64,000 nt of DNA from Eurosta solidaginis. Taxonomy: Eukaryota; Arthropoda; Insecta; Diptera; Tephritidae. This document shows positions 23,016-35,221 of this stretch, in pieces; the first letter of the stretch is position 1, and the number at the start of each line of letters is the position of its first letter. A program made the position numbers and the translations under genes. The notes under the pieces are model-generated. The model was not told the DNA's origin. It was given only the letters and a program-made list of their open reading frames with translations, and did not search any database. The stretch lies in the NCBI RefSeq assembly GCF_040869045.1, contig NC_090319.1, positions 286,103,693 through 286,167,692 of the forward strand, in the 5' to 3' direction.

Positions 23016-24146
23016 AAGAGTTACCCAAAAAAAATATAGTTCGTTTCCGTTTCCTATTGGGGTGTATTCTAAACTGGAGCTAGGAGCAATTTTTTACGTT
23101 GTAGTGTCTTGTGGTGTGTCTGCTTGAAACACCACTAAGCTGCTAAAAGAAATTGGGCGCGGTAGTTATTCGAGTATATACTATTATTACCGACTGCTGA
23201 GCCAATGCTGGTCCACAAATACCCTTACTGTTGACAAACAGGTATGTCTTCCTAGTTGAACGCTAAAGATAATTTTTGGTGCTTGAATATTTGACTAAAA
23301 GATCAATTTTAATAACTACAAAATCAATTTTCCATATACTAAAGTCTGACGATTTTGTTGGCCGGCTGAAGCGTTCTATGTCGCTTTATCAGCAAAAGTC
23401 TTTTCCTCGTTTTTCAAATGAGTTTTGATTCGCTAAACCACTGGAAGAGTCTTGGAATATATGTGTTAAGGTCTGAGTGCGATAACACGACTTTACTTTA
23501 AACTTAGGTCCGAATAAAGTGATTTCTACGTATCACAAATACACTATAACGGTTCAACCGTTACATTTTGCCATTTCGCAATATTCTTAAGAAAGATGTA
23601 AGTAGTAAAAGTTCTTTTCGAAAACCATAATTTAATATCTGAACAGGATAACGAAAAAATACTTAAGTCGAAACGTGTTTACTAAAACTTCGCATAAGAC
23701 TTCGTGGAAGTCACATTTGGAACTTGTGATCGCCATATCCTCTCCTGCTAAATATGAATGTATGTAACACAATCATATTTGTAACAGAATTCCCTTCACT
23801 TAGATGAGGTTGACAATTGTGCTAGGAAACTCTGAAGTCATAAAGCTTTGTAACCCCTTCAATCCCACAATTTTACGGTGTATATATTTTGTCAATAAAA
23901 CAGCCCTTTTCATCTTTAACTCATTACCATGTAAAGTTTTAGTGGCTACACAGAAGATGGTTGGGTTTAGGAGGCAGGAGTAATGAGCTTCTTAAACCGA
24001 ATGTAAATGACACGCCTCAGTCATTTTCTTATGGATGACGTACACTAGGATTCGCTTGCATGGACTTATACACATAACTCAGAGGTGCCAAAATACACGA
24101 ATTCCTGTGCATTGAATTTATGGAAGAGCCTTTTATGAGCTTCTGG
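23016..24146. other. nothing recognised
   Basis: No coding pattern, repeat or RNA gene that I can support lies between SINE copies c and d. Confidence 0.4.
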
Positions 24147-24495
24147 CCGCCGTGGTGTGATGTGCTCCGCCTGCCACTTCGAAGATCTTGGGTTCACGCC
24201 AGGGGCAAAGCAAAATCAAAATTTCCGAAATTATTTTTTTTTTTGTCAATTAGAAAAAAGTTTTCTAGGCGGCGTCGCTCCTCGCCAGTTTTTGGTAAGC
24301 ACTCCGACTGTATTTCTGTCATGAAAACCTCTTAGTGAAAACTTATCTGCCTTGCAGATGCCGTTCGGAGTCGGCATAAAACAAGCAGGTGCCGTGTCGT
24401 GCCAATTTGTAGGAAAAATTAAAAGGAACACGACGCAATTTGGAAGAGCAGCCCGACCTAAAATCTCTTCGGAGGTAATCGCGCCTTACATTTGA
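24147..24495 (+). mobile_element. SINE copy d, nearly full length
   Basis: It begins ggccgccgtggtgtgatg, has the B-box-like gggttcacgccagg, the body words cgtcgctcctcgcc and cagatgccgttcggag, and ends atcgcgccttacattt. Transcription would be by Pol III from the internal boxes, although the A box has lost several bases. Confidence 0.85.
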
Positions 24496-26730
24496 TTAAG
24501 ATGGTCAATACTTTTTATACTCAGTTGAGCAGAGCTCACAGAGTATATTAATTTTGATTGGATAACGGTTGGTTGTACAGGTATAAAGGAATCGAGATAG
24601 ATATAGGCTTCCATATATCAAAATCATCAATATCGAAAAAAAATTCGATTGAGCCATGTCCGTCCGTCCGTCCGTTAACACGATAACTTAAGGTATCTTG
24701 ATGAAATTTGGTATGTAGGTTCCTGGGAACTCATCTCAGATCGCTATTTAAAATGAACGATACCGGACTATAACCCCGCCCACCTTTTCGATATCGAAAA
24801 TTTCGAAAAATCGAAAAAGTGCGATAATTCATTACCAAATACGGATAAAGCGATGAAACTTGGTAGGTGAGTTGAACTTATGACGCAGAATATAAAAATA
24901 TTAAAATTTTGGACAATGGGCGTAGCACCGCCCACTTTTAAAAGAAGGAAATTTAGAAGTTTTGCAAGCTGTAATTTGGCAGTCGTTGAAGATATCATGA
25001 TGAAATTTGGCAGGGACGTTAGTCTTATTACTATATGTATGCTTAATAAAAATTGACAAAATCGGAGAACAACCACGCCCACTTTTTAAAAAAAATTTTT
25101 TAAAGTCAAATTTTAAAAGAAAAGTTACAGTATACAGTTTACAGTATATAAGTAAATTATGTCCACATTCAACTACAATAATGATATGGTGCAACAAAAT
25201 ACAAAAATAAAAGAAATTTTCAAAATGGGAGTGGCTCCGCCCTTTTTCATTTAATTTGTCTAGGATACTTTTAATCCCATATGTCGAACAAAACATTACC
25301 AATCCTTGTGAAATTTGGTAGAGGCTTAGATTCTAGGACGATAACTGTTTTCTGTGAAAAAGGGTGAAATCGGTTGAAGCCACACCCAGTTTTTATGCAC
25401 AGTCGACCGTCTGTCCTTCCGCTCGGCCGTTAACACGATAACTTGAGCAAAAATCGTTATATCTTTACTAAACTCAGTTCACGCACTTATCTGAACTCAC
25501 TTTATATTGGTGTAAAAAATGGCCGAAATCCGACTATGACCACGCCCACTTTTTGGATATCGAAAATTACTAAAAATGAAAAAAATTCCATAATAATATA
25601 CCAAATACGAAAAACGGGATGAAACATGGTAATTGGATTGGTCTATTGACGCAAAATATAACTTTAGAAGAAAACTTTGTAAAATGGGTGTGACACCTAC
25701 CATATTAAGTAGAAGAAAATGAAAAAGTTTTGCAGGGCGAAATCAAAAGCCCTTGGAATCTTGGAAGGATAACTGTTCGTGGTATTACATATATAAATAA
25801 ATTAGCGGTACCCGAGAGATGATGTTCTGGGTCACCCTGGTCCACATTTTAGTCGATATCTCGAAAACGCCTTCACATATACAGCTACCACCACTCCCTT
25901 TTAAAATACTTATTAATACCTTTAATTTGATGCCCATGTCGTACAAACACATTATAGAGTCACCACTGGCCCAGCTTTATGGCGATATCTCGAAAAGGCG
26001 TCCACCTATAGAACTAAGGCCAACTCCCTTTTAAAATACTTATTAACACCTTTCATTTAATACCCATATCGTACAAACAAATTCTAGAGTCTCCCCTAGT
26101 CCACCTTTATAGCGATATCTCGAAAAGGCGTCCACCTACAGAACTAAGGCCAACTCCCTTTTAAAATACTTATTAACACCTTTCATTTAATACCCATATC
26201 GTACAAACAAATTCTAGAGTCAGCCCTGGGACACCTTTATGGCGATATCTCGAAAAGACGTCCACTCATAGAACTACCCACTCCGTTTTAAAATACTCAT
26301 CACCACTTTTCGTTTGATACCCATATTGTACAAACGAATTCTAGAGTAACCCCTGGTCCACGTTTATGGCGATATCTCGAAAAGGAGTCCACCTATAGAA
26401 CTAAGGCCCACGCACTTTTAAAATACTCATTAACACCTTTCGTTTGATACCCATATTGTACAAACGCATTCTAGAGTCACCCCTGGTCCACCTTTATGGC
26501 AATATCTCGAAAAGGCGTCCACCTATAGAACTAAGACCCACGCACTTTTAAAATACTCATTATCACCTTTCGTTTGACACCCATATCGTACAAACAAATT
26601 CTAGAGTCACCCCTAGTCCACCTTTATAGCGATATCTCGAAAAGGCGTCCACCTATAGAACTAAGGCCAACTCCCTTTTAAAATACTTATTAACACCTTT
26701 CATTTAATACCCATATCGTACAAACAAATT

Positions 26731-29700
26731 CTAGAGCCAGCCCTTACTTACTTACTTACTTAATTGGCGCTTAACCGTCTAAACGGTTATGGCCGTCCAA
26801 CAAGGCGCGCCAGTCGCTCCTTCGCTCCGCCAACCGGCGCCAATTGGTCACACCAAGGGAATTTAAATCGTTTTCCACCTGGTCCTTCCAACGGAGTGGG
26901 GGCCGCCCTCTACCTCTGCTTCCATAGGCGGGTTCCGATAGAAACACTTTCTTGGCCGGAGCATCATCTTTCATTCGCATAACATGGCCTAGCCAGCGCA
27001 GCCTCTGCGTTTTAATTCGCTGGACTATGTTGATGTCTGCGTATAGCTCGTACAGCTCATCATTAAATCTTCTTCGGTACTCGCCATCGCCAACGCGTAG
27101 AGGTCCATAAATCTTTCGAAGAACTTTTCTCTCGAACACTCCCAAAGCCGCTTCATCTGCTGTTGTCATGGTCCATGCTTCTGCCCCATATAGCAGGACG
27201 GGTACGATAAGTGACTTGTAGAGTATGATTTTCGTTCGCCGAGAGAGGACTTTACTTTTCAATTGCCTACCTAGTCCAAAGTAGCATTTATTGGCAAGAT
27301 TGATTCTTCGCTGGATTTCAGTGCTGATGTTGTTGCTAATGTTGATGCTGGTTCCCAAATAAACGAAGTCTTTTACTATTTCGAAATTATGGCTGCCAAC
27401 AGTAGCGTGGTTGCCAAGGCGCATATGCGCTGACTCTTTGCTCGATGACAGCAGGTACTTCGTTTTGTCCTCATTCACCATCAATCCCATCTTTACCGCT
27501 TCTTTTTCCAGCTTGGAGTAAGCAGAACTAACAGCGCGGGTGTTTAGGCCGATGATATCAATGTCATCAGCATATGCCAGTAATTGCACGCTTTTATAGT
27601 ATATTGTTCCAGTGCGGTTAAGTTCTGCAGCTAGTATAATTTTCTCCAGCATCAAATTAAAGAAATCGCACGATAGGGGGTCACCCTGTCTGAAACCTCG
27701 TTTAGTTTCGAACGGCTCGGAGAGGTCCTTCCCAATTCTGACTGAGCTGATGGTGTTGCTCAACGTCATTTTGCACAGCCGTATAAGTTTTGCGGGGAAA
27801 CCAAATTCAGACATAGCGGCATATAGGCAGCTCCTTTTCGTGCTGTCGAAGGCGGCTTTAAAGTCGACGAAGAGGTGATGTGTGTCGATTCTCTTTTCAC
27901 GGGTTTTTTCCAAGATTTGGCGCATTGTGAAAATCTGGTCGATGGTAGATTTACCAGGTCTGAAGCCGCACTGATAAGGTCCAATCAGCCGGTTCACGGT
28001 GGGCTTCAATCTTTCGCACAATACACTTGAAAGGACCTTATATGCGATATTAAGAAGGCTGATTCCACGATAGTTGGTGCATTTTGCAGTATCCCCCTTC
28101 TTGTGGACTGGGCAAAGAACACTTAGATTCCAACCGTCGGGCATGCTTTCGTCCGCCCATATTTTGCTAAGAAGCTGCTGCATGCGCCTTACCAACTCCT
28201 CGCCGCCGAACTTGAATAGCTCCGCAGGCAATCCATCAGCGCCCACGGCCTTGTTGTTTTTCAATCTGGTTATTGCTATTCTAACTTCGTCATAATCGAG
28301 CGGGGGGACATATATTCCATCATCATCGATTGCGGGATCGGGTTCTTCATCTCTGCGCGGTGAATTGCTGCCTCCATTTAGGAGAGCAGAGAAGTGTTCG
28401 CTCCATAATCTAAGCACTCTCTGGACATCAGTTACAAGGTCGCCGTTTTCATTCCTACAGGAGTTTGCCCCGGTCTTAAAACCTTCCGTCTGTCGCCGTA
28501 TTTTTTGGTAGAATTTTCGGGCGTTATTCCTGGTGGCTAGCAGCTCAAGCTCCTCGCACTCACGCCTTTCTGCTTCTGCTTTTTTCTTCCTGAAAAGGCG
28601 TCTCGCTTCCCTTTTCAACTCACGATAGCGTTCACACACTCCTCTTGTCGCGCTCGCTTTTAACGTAGCCCTGTAGGCAGCGTCTTTTCTTTCGGTTGCA
28701 ACGCGGCATTCTTCATCATACCAGTTGTTTTTTCGTGGCCGCCGGTAACCAATTTTTTCCTCGGCGGCAGTATGAAGTGCTTTGGAGATATGCTCCCACT
28801 GCTCCTGTATTCCTTCAGGATGAGTTGTGCCCTCAGAGAGCAGGTGTGAGAGTCGAGTTGCGAAATCATTGGCAGTCTGTTGTGATTGAAGCTTTTCGAC
28901 GTCTAGCTTTCCTTGTGTTTTTTGTTCCTTGTTTCTAGCCGCGTTGAGGCGGGTGCGTATTTTGGCTCCAACGAGATAATGGTCCGAATCGATGTTAGGT
29001 CCTCGGATCGTTCGCACATCTAAAACACTGGAGGCATGCCGTCCGTCTATCACAACGTGATCGATCTGATTGCGAGTATTTCTCGCATGTATCTTTTTAT
29101 GCATGAACCTCGTGCTTGATATGACCATGTTTCGAGCACCGGCAAAGTCAATCAGCCTCAGTCCGTTAGGAGAAGTTTCATTGTGTAGGCTGAACTTTCC
29201 GACTGTAGGGCCAAAAACACCTTCTTTGCCCACCCTGGCGTTAAAGTCGCCAAGCACGACTTTTATATCATGACGGGGGCAGCGCTCGTATGTGCGTTCT
29301 AATTGTTCATAAAAAGTGTCTTTCACCTCATCGTCTTTCTCCTCTGTCGGCGCATGGGCGCAGATGAATGATATATTAAAAAATTTTGCTTTTATTCGAA
29401 TAGCGGCGAGACGCTCGTCCACAGGCGTGAACGCCAGCACTTGGCGACAAAGTCTCTCTCCCACCACGAATCCGACGCCGAAACTGCGCTTATTCGCATG
29501 GCCACTCCGATATATGTCACAATTTTTGATCCTCTTTCTTCCTTGCTTCGTCCAACGCATTTCTTGGATGGCGGTGATGTCAGATTTTGCTTTGACGAGG
29601 ACATCAACCAGCCGGGCATCTGCACCAATCCCATTCAGGGAGCGGACGTTCCAGGTGCATGCCCTCAATTCATTATCCTTCAAACGTTTGCCATGGTCGT

Positions 29701-30160
29701 CATCAATAGAGAGTGTATTTATCCGAGGCTTGTTGTTATATTTCATTGGAGTATGGTTTTGCGTGGCGGGTCCCAAGCCCAGCGCACAACCCGCTCAGCG
29801 GGGGTGAAAATATTACTTGGCACGTTTATATAGCGAGCCGCTTGCTCCAAGACAGACGCCCGCTTGCAGCCGCACCTAGAGATGTACAGACGCTGCCGAT
29901 GAAATCTCCCCCGGCTAGCCCTTAAACCGATTATGTCAGAGTGGCCTAGCCAGGTTGTCGCCTTCTCACATTAGCTCACCGCTAAACGGGTGTTTAGCGG
30001 CTACCCAGAGGATACTTGGCCGCAAGCGACCGGCAGTAGTGAGCTGCTTGAACCGCATGCAAAAGAATCGCTCTGGCCATTCCCAGGTGAATGGCGGTCA
30101 GAAGCTTTCCCCACTTTCGTGGACTTCTGCACACGGCCCCACCCTCCTAGAGCCAGCCCT
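26731..30160 (-). mobile_element. full-length RTE-clade retrotransposon with 14-bp TSD
   Basis: The element (26745-30146, 3402 bp) lies in the satellite of Element A copy 3. Its flanks carry ctagagccagccct at 26731-26744 and 30147-30160. Its 5' UTR is about 370 bp (29777-30146). The 3' UTR is only about 26 bp and ends in four TAAG units, the short tandem 3' tail typical of RTE elements. One uninterrupted ORF fills the rest. Both ends and the duplication are intact, so the insertion is probably young. Confidence 0.95.
26771..29776 (-). CDS. RTE endonuclease-reverse transcriptase, 1001 aa
   Basis: A single ORF with an N-terminal apurinic-type endonuclease (about residues 38-285) and a reverse transcriptase (about 490-780). 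Endonuclease motifs: CTWNVRSLN, IQEMRW with the metal-binding Glu, LGDFNARVG near residue 176, and the terminal SDHYLV. RT motifs: PVHKKGD...NYRGISLL, CGFRPGKSTIDQIF, FVDFKAAFDS with the first catalytic Asp, GFRQGDPLS and LAYADDIDI at about 733-741. The C-terminal part (LLYGAEAW, RWLGHVMRMKDD, RGRPPLRW) is the family-specific tail. The enzyme nicks target DNA and primes reverse transcription on it. No stop or frameshift is present, and length fits RTE proteins. The first Met (29776) precedes the endonuclease by about 38 residues; a start further upstream is not excluded. Confidence 0.95.
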   Translation of the reverse strand: MGPATQNHTPMKYNNKPRINTLSIDDDHGKRLKDNELRACTWNVRSLNGIGADARLVDVLVKAKSDITAIQEMRWTKQGRKRIKNCDIYRSGHANKRSFGVGFVVGERLCRQVLAFTPVDERLAAIRIKAKFFNISFICAHAPTEEKDDEVKDTFYEQLERTYERCPRHDIKVVLGDFNARVGKEGVFGPTVGKFSLHNETSPNGLRLIDFAGARNMVISSTRFMHKKIHARNTRNQIDHVVIDGRHASSVLDVRTIRGPNIDSDHYLVGAKIRTRLNAARNKEQKTQGKLDVEKLQSQQTANDFATRLSHLLSEGTTHPEGIQEQWEHISKALHTAAEEKIGYRRPRKNNWYDEECRVATERKDAAYRATLKASATRGVCERYRELKREARRLFRKKKAEAERRECEELELLATRNNARKFYQKIRRQTEGFKTGANSCRNENGDLVTDVQRVLRLWSEHFSALLNGGSNSPRRDEEPDPAIDDDGIYVPPLDYDEVRIAITRLKNNKAVGADGLPAELFKFGGEELVRRMQQLLSKIWADESMPDGWNLSVLCPVHKKGDTAKCTNYRGISLLNIAYKVLSSVLCERLKPTVNRLIGPYQCGFRPGKSTIDQIFTMRQILEKTREKRIDTHHLFVDFKAAFDSTKRSCLYAAMSEFGFPAKLIRLCKMTLSNTISSVRIGKDLSEPFETKRGFRQGDPLSCDFFNLMLEKIILAAELNRTGTIYYKSVQLLAYADDIDIIGLNTRAVSSAYSKLEKEAVKMGLMVNEDKTKYLLSSSKESAHMRLGNHATVGSHNFEIVKDFVYLGTSINISNNISTEIQRRINLANKCYFGLGRQLKSKVLSRRTKIILYKSLIVPVLLYGAEAWTMTTADEAALGVFERKVLRKIYGPLRVGDGEYRRRFNDELYELYADINIVQRIKTQRLRWLGHVMRMKDDAPAKKVFLSEPAYGSRGRGRPPLRWKDQVENDLNSLGVTNWRRLAERRSDWRALLDGHNRLDG

Positions 30161-31416
30161 GGTAAACCTTTATGGCGATATCTCGAAAAGACGTCCACTC
30201 ATAGAACTACCCACTCCGTTTTAAAATACTCATCACCACTTTTCGTTTGATACCCATATTGTACAAACGAATTCTAGAGTCACCCCTGGTCCACGTTTAT
30301 GGCGATATCTCGAAAAGGAGTCCACCTATAGAACTAAGGCCCATTCCCTTTTAAAATACTTATTAACGCCTTTCGTTTGATACCCATATTGTACAAACGC
30401 ATTCTAGAGTCACCCCTGGTCCACCTTTATGGCAATATCTCGAAAAGGCGTCCACCTATAGAACTAAGACCCACTCCCTTTTAAAATACTCATTAACACC
30501 TTTCGTTTCATACCCATATTGTACAAACACATTCTAGAGTCACCCCTGGTCCACCTTTATAACGATATTCCGAAAAGGCTTCCACCTATAGAACTAAGGC
30601 CCATTCCCTTTTAAAATACTTATTAACACCTTTCGTTTGATACCCATATTGTACAAACGCATTCTAGAGTCACCCCTGGTCCACCTTTATGGCAATATCT
30701 CGAAAAGGCGTCCACCTATAGAACTAAGACCCACTCCCTTTTAAAATACTCATTAACACCTTTCATTTAATACCCGTATGGTACAAACAAATTCTAGAGT
30801 CACCCCTGGTCCACGTTTATGGCGATATCCCGAAAAGGCGTCCACCCATAGAACTAAGGCCCATTCCCTTTTAAAATACTTATTAACACCTTTCGTTTGA
30901 TACCCATATTGTACAAACGAATTCTAGAGTCACCCCTGGTCCAGGTTTATGGCGATATCTCTAAAAGGCGTCCACCCATAGAACTAAGGCCCACTCCCTT
31001 TTAAAATACTCATTAACACCTTTCATTTGATACCCATATCGTACAAACAAATTCTAAAGTCACCCTCGTCCACCTTTATGGCGATATCTCGAAAAGGCGT
31101 CCTACTATAGAACTTAGGCCCACTCCCATTTAAAATACTCATTAACACTTTCATTTGATACCCATGTCGTAGAAACAAATTCTAGAGTCAGCCCTGGTCC
31201 AACTTTATGGCGATATTCCTAAATGGCGTCCATCTATAGAACTATGGCCCATTCCCTCTTAAAATGCTCTTTAATGCCTTCCATTTGATACACATGTCAT
31301 ACAAATACAATCCAGGGTTACCCTAGGTTCATTTTACTACGAGGTGATTTTCCCTTATTTTGTCTCCATGAGTATGTAAGGTTCGGTTACACCCGAACTT
31401 AGCCTTCCTTACTTGT

Positions 31417-32773
31417 GTAGTATGTGTACTTGTGCATTTAAACTGTATAACATATTTTGTTTTCATGTTTGATATAGAAAGCTTTGTTTCAAATGGTTAG
31501 CAATATATTTTCATAAACTTTTCCCCTATATGTTTGTATGTATTTGTTTTATTTGTCAATTTGAATATTGTCTTATTCAAGTTTATATAAAATATGGAAT
31601 TGTGTATGTAACGTAGTTTCATTTTTAGAATTGTTTCTATGTTTGAATTTTGATTATTATATAAGTGTTTGTGTGAATATGTTTAAAAGGGCGTACACTT
31701 GTTCGATTTGTTGAAAATGTATTTGTAAGGGGAACAAGTGTACGTGACTCGTTGAAAAAAATATTGTAACGAGTTCAGGTTTTGAATTTGGAAAATTGTA
31801 TTTTGAGAAAGAGAATTAGATAGATTGTTGAATTGAACGGACGTATTATTATTATAAATTACGGTATCTTCCGGGATCCTTACACTTGTTGTATATGTAT
31901 GTAATAGAAATAGGCTGAAAACGACCGAAATTTTCCTTTTGTGAATACTTTTTGTATATATATATATGTAATAGAAATAGGCTGAAAACGACCAAAATTT
32001 TGCTTTTGTGCAAGTAAAAGGATTCCACTATTCATTTACTTACGCCTTACATTTATTTATTTATTTTTGCAGTTTGCATGACCTCATTCCCTTTAGATTG
32101 GGCAGTCAATATTTTAGTTCCCTTCGTGGGATATATGCATGCTGAACCGGCCATATCTTGCGTAGAAGTTGATGCAAGCCTTCTACCAATTCCTCGTACT
32201 TGAAAATAATTCCATACAAATCGTCAACATTTTTCTTTTAGGCTTACTTGCTGAATGGCAAGCCTTTTGAATGTACGAAAATTTCCCAAACTGCCATTAG
32301 GTCAAATTAAGAAATGTCATAAAGTCAATTGATTTTTGGTCGCAAGCCTGAAAAGGGTCCCCCTTTTTGAACTGGTCAAAAGCCCAGTTGACCATATGGA
32401 CAATTTTATTTAACGTCAATTGACTGTAAAGCTGTTGACTTTATGTCACCCCACCCACATATTTACTCTTAGCAGGGCTGTTCAATAATGTCTATATTGA
32501 ATTGCAAATCACAAAACATATATAAAACTATATGCATGCTGAAACTTTTTTAAATTGAAAAAAAAATTATTTTAAAATTTAAAGAATTTTGATGGTCCCC
32601 TTAATAATACAATTTTTGAATTAAAATTTTCCTCAGTGGTACAATATTTCCGAAAAAATTTTTGTTTTCAATTTGAAGCCCATGTGGATTGTTTAGTCTA
32701 ATCAATATGAATTTGTTTATTTTAATATACTTGTTCATATTTGTTTATTTTAATATAGAGATTTGTCCATTTA
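31417..32773. other. no gene; one hairpin and one tandem duplicate
   Basis: cgtacacttgttc (31692-31704) and its exact complement gaacaagtgtacg (31732-31744) can form a 13-bp stem with a 27-nt loop. A block gtaatagaaataggctgaaa with following cgaccraaattttscttttgtg occurs twice (about 31901 and 31967). The rest is AT-rich without recognisable features. Confidence 0.5.
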
Positions 32774-33303
32774 GTATTGTAACGATTTTACTGGAATTCC
32801 TCTTATTTGCCACCTTCTGCTAACGTTCGAATCACTAAACTGTTGAATAAATAACTCCACAATTTAATATTGGAAAATGGCCTGTATTAATGTACTTCAG
32901 AATAACACTATTATTGCTCGCCAGATAGCGTCTTAAATCAAACTGATTGTCGTGCCTCTACCGTTGCTGCCTTTTATACTGTGCGGTTTCATCGCCGGCA
33001 TATTTCTAGGCGCTTCTATTTCCAGAACTTACTAGTTAGTTATCAGCTATAAATTTACTCAGCTGTAATATAGATGCACGATTTTATAGCTTTTCTCATT
33101 GCATACATTCGGGAGTATCTCAGATATATGCATGTGGTTGTGCATTGCTTCTCGGCTGCGTGTTCGTACATATGTGTAGACATAATGATTGATTCGTTTA
33201 TGTAGATACAAGTGACTGTCTGCTTTATTGTTGTTGTGATTTCATTTACTTAGCACCAGACTAGTGATGTGAGTATCACTTAGTGTCACTAATATTCGTC
33301 ACA

Positions 33304-33840
33304 CTGCCGTCCACCTAAGTCTCATCGTCCCGACCAGACAAATCTCTCGATCTAAACGCCGCTAGCATCTCCAAATGTACCACTCTTCTATTTCGTGATT
33401 TCCCAATGGCGGTAGATGGTATCACTGATCTTCTTCACAAGTTTGTACGGGCCTTCCCAACTGCACCGAAATTTGGATGGAACACTTTCCGCCGGTGAGG
33501 GTTGTATAACAGTACCAAATATCCCGCCAAGAAACCTTCCGAATTATTGTCCTCATCTTACCTGCGTTTCATCTTACTACTCATTATCCTGGATCGTTCC
33601 CTCACACTCTCTTGTTTGGCCAATGAACTACTTCACAGAGCTTGCGCTTGACGGATTGGCTTCGCTTAATCAGTATCGTTCCCACGTTTCACAAAAGTGG
33701 TGCGCCGTGGCTTGAAACTACCCTCGCATTCCTTCTGGGAAATTCTTTCCTTCGTTTTCGTGCGTCCCTTTGGTTTTTTCAATGCCAGTGCTTCTCTCGC
33801 AAGTACTTTTGATTTCGCTTTATTTGGCCCATTCGATCCA
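33304..33840 (-). pseudogene. integrase C-terminal remnant
   Basis: On the minus strand, frames around 33400-33640 read RERSRIMSSKMKRR, then FLAGYLVLLYNPHRR, then SWEGPYKLVKKISDTIYR. These are the terminal helix, GDLVLLYNP-like strand and SWEGPYKV motif at the end of gypsy-group integrases. They are shifted between frames. The join to the protease remnant lies at about 33700-33840, marking a deletion of several kilobases of pol. Confidence 0.75.
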
Positions 33841-34329
33841 TCAACCTTTACCGTTAACTTTCGTGGTCTTCTCCACCAGTACTCGATTACTGCTGAACCC
33901 TTTCTCCAAACTAAAGTTAAGTGGTACATCCTGGATCTTATAACGCATAACCCTTCTCTGCATATCGATCTTGATGTCATGGTCAACTAAGAAGTCCACT
34001 CCCAATATGACTTTATCAACATTCTCCGACACAATGAATTTGTGTAGAACCATGACCTTCCCAATTAAGACTTTACATATCACTTCTCCTTGGACTTGGT
34101 TATACTCGCCTGTGACCGTACGCAGCCTTGATTCTTGTAACGTGTTTACTCTCCTGTTGACTAAATCAGATCGAATGAAGGAATGAGATGCGCCCGTATC
34201 TACAGTTAGTACACGCTCCTTGCCATCCACATTCCGTCTGATAGTAAGACTGCTTGATTTCTTTCCAATTTGCGACACAGATATCACAGGACATTCAATA
34301 GCTGGGGCAAGTTTTCGATCTTTACACAT
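33841..34329 (-). pseudogene. retropepsin (aspartic protease) region
   Basis: A 162-codon frame holds the retroviral-type aspartic protease signature VDTGASHSFI (active Asp-Thr-Gly, about residues 43-52) and the family's second motif VILGVDFLVDHDIKID (about 107-122). It follows gag in the same direction, separated by a frame change near 34335, where a Cys/His knuckle would be expected and is not seen. The protease would mature the gag polyprotein. The C-terminal part runs into the pol deletion. Confidence 0.8.
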
Positions 34330-34342
34330 GACTCGCTCTTGC

Positions 34343-35221
34343 TTATCTCCTCAAACTTTTGATTGGACCATTATTCTTCTGTTGTGTTCCTTTTAAAGCT
34401 TCTAAAATTTCGTCTACCCACTCTGGCCTTTCTACTTCCACACGGCGTGCTTCGAAAACTGGCTTGCACAGAAACGACGCTGTTTCCTGAATCAGAGCAT
34501 GTGATACCATTTCTGCGAATGTTGGCTTTGGGTTTACGTATGTAGCTCGCTTTGTTTTGACGTCCCGTGTGCCATTTATAAAGCTCTTAATCATTACCCT
34601 TTCAGTGTATTCCACGGGTGTGTCTGCATTCGCTAAATGTGTCAGCCTTTCAACATTCGACGCAAAATCTTGCAATGTTTTACCAGGCCTCTGTAAGCGG
34701 TTCAGTAACTCCATTTGGTATATCTGTCGCCTATGCTTAGTTCCGGATCGTCTCTTAGAGCGCCCATCAATGCTGCATAACAATTTCGTTGGCCCTCTGG
34801 AATGGTTTGTGAAATCTCAGCTGCAGGCCCTTTCAATGCCATGAACAGTGCAGCAACTTTATCTTCAGCATTCCAGTTGTTCACTGTTGCGGTCTTTTCA
34901 ATTTGTAGCTTAAAGACCTGGAATGGAACAGAACTGTCAAAGGATGGTGTTTTTACCTTTGAATTACTCGCAAAAACTGCTGGGCGATTCAGTTGCAACT
35001 CCTGTATACGATTTTTCAAAGCGTCCATTCAAAGCGTAAATTTTTGTTGTTGTCTCGTCGACATCAAGATGAAAGACATACTCTTCCACGTTAATTCCTT
35101 CTGCTTTCATTGCCTCTCGTAGTCGTGCCTGAAGTTCTAGTTTAATGCCAGTTGTATTCAATCCACGGCTCTCCAGCTCCTCCTTCAGTTGCTGGACCTT
35201 CAATTCACTTAACTTTGACAT
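34343..35221 (-). pseudogene. gag with SAP domain, broken
   Basis: Starting at ATG 35221, about 50 residues form a SAP motif (LSELKVQQLKEELESRG...KLELQARLREAM). A second frame from 35028 continues with a capsid-like part (FKLQIEKTATVNNW, KVAALFMALKGPAAEI) and a third (34783-34343) with LLNRLQRPGKTLQDFASNVERL and AEMVSHALIQETASF, both standard for gypsy-group capsids. Two frameshifts (near 35030 and 34740) break it. The SAP start is shared with 3975-4391. Confidence 0.85.

Larger units (their letters stand above)
24513..31416 (-). repeat. Element A copy 3, long satellite, split by RTE
   Basis: The 3' tail (minus-strand gagctctgctcaactgag) is at 24513-24540, the body at about 24540-25810, the satellite at 25850-26730 and 30147-31330, and the head ends at 31416 (acaagtaaggaaggctaag on the minus strand). 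Once the RTE is removed the array has roughly 16-17 units of about 125 bp. The protein-like frames in the body are the same repeat DNA read in several frames. Confidence 0.88.

Noticed and set aside
24768..25302. 104- and 133-codon minus-strand frames as genes
   Set aside because: They are the body of Element A copy 3, matching the equivalent DNA of the other copies.
29316..29833. Plus-strand frames of 130 and 163 codons
   Set aside because: They are shadows of the RTE endonuclease on the opposite strand.
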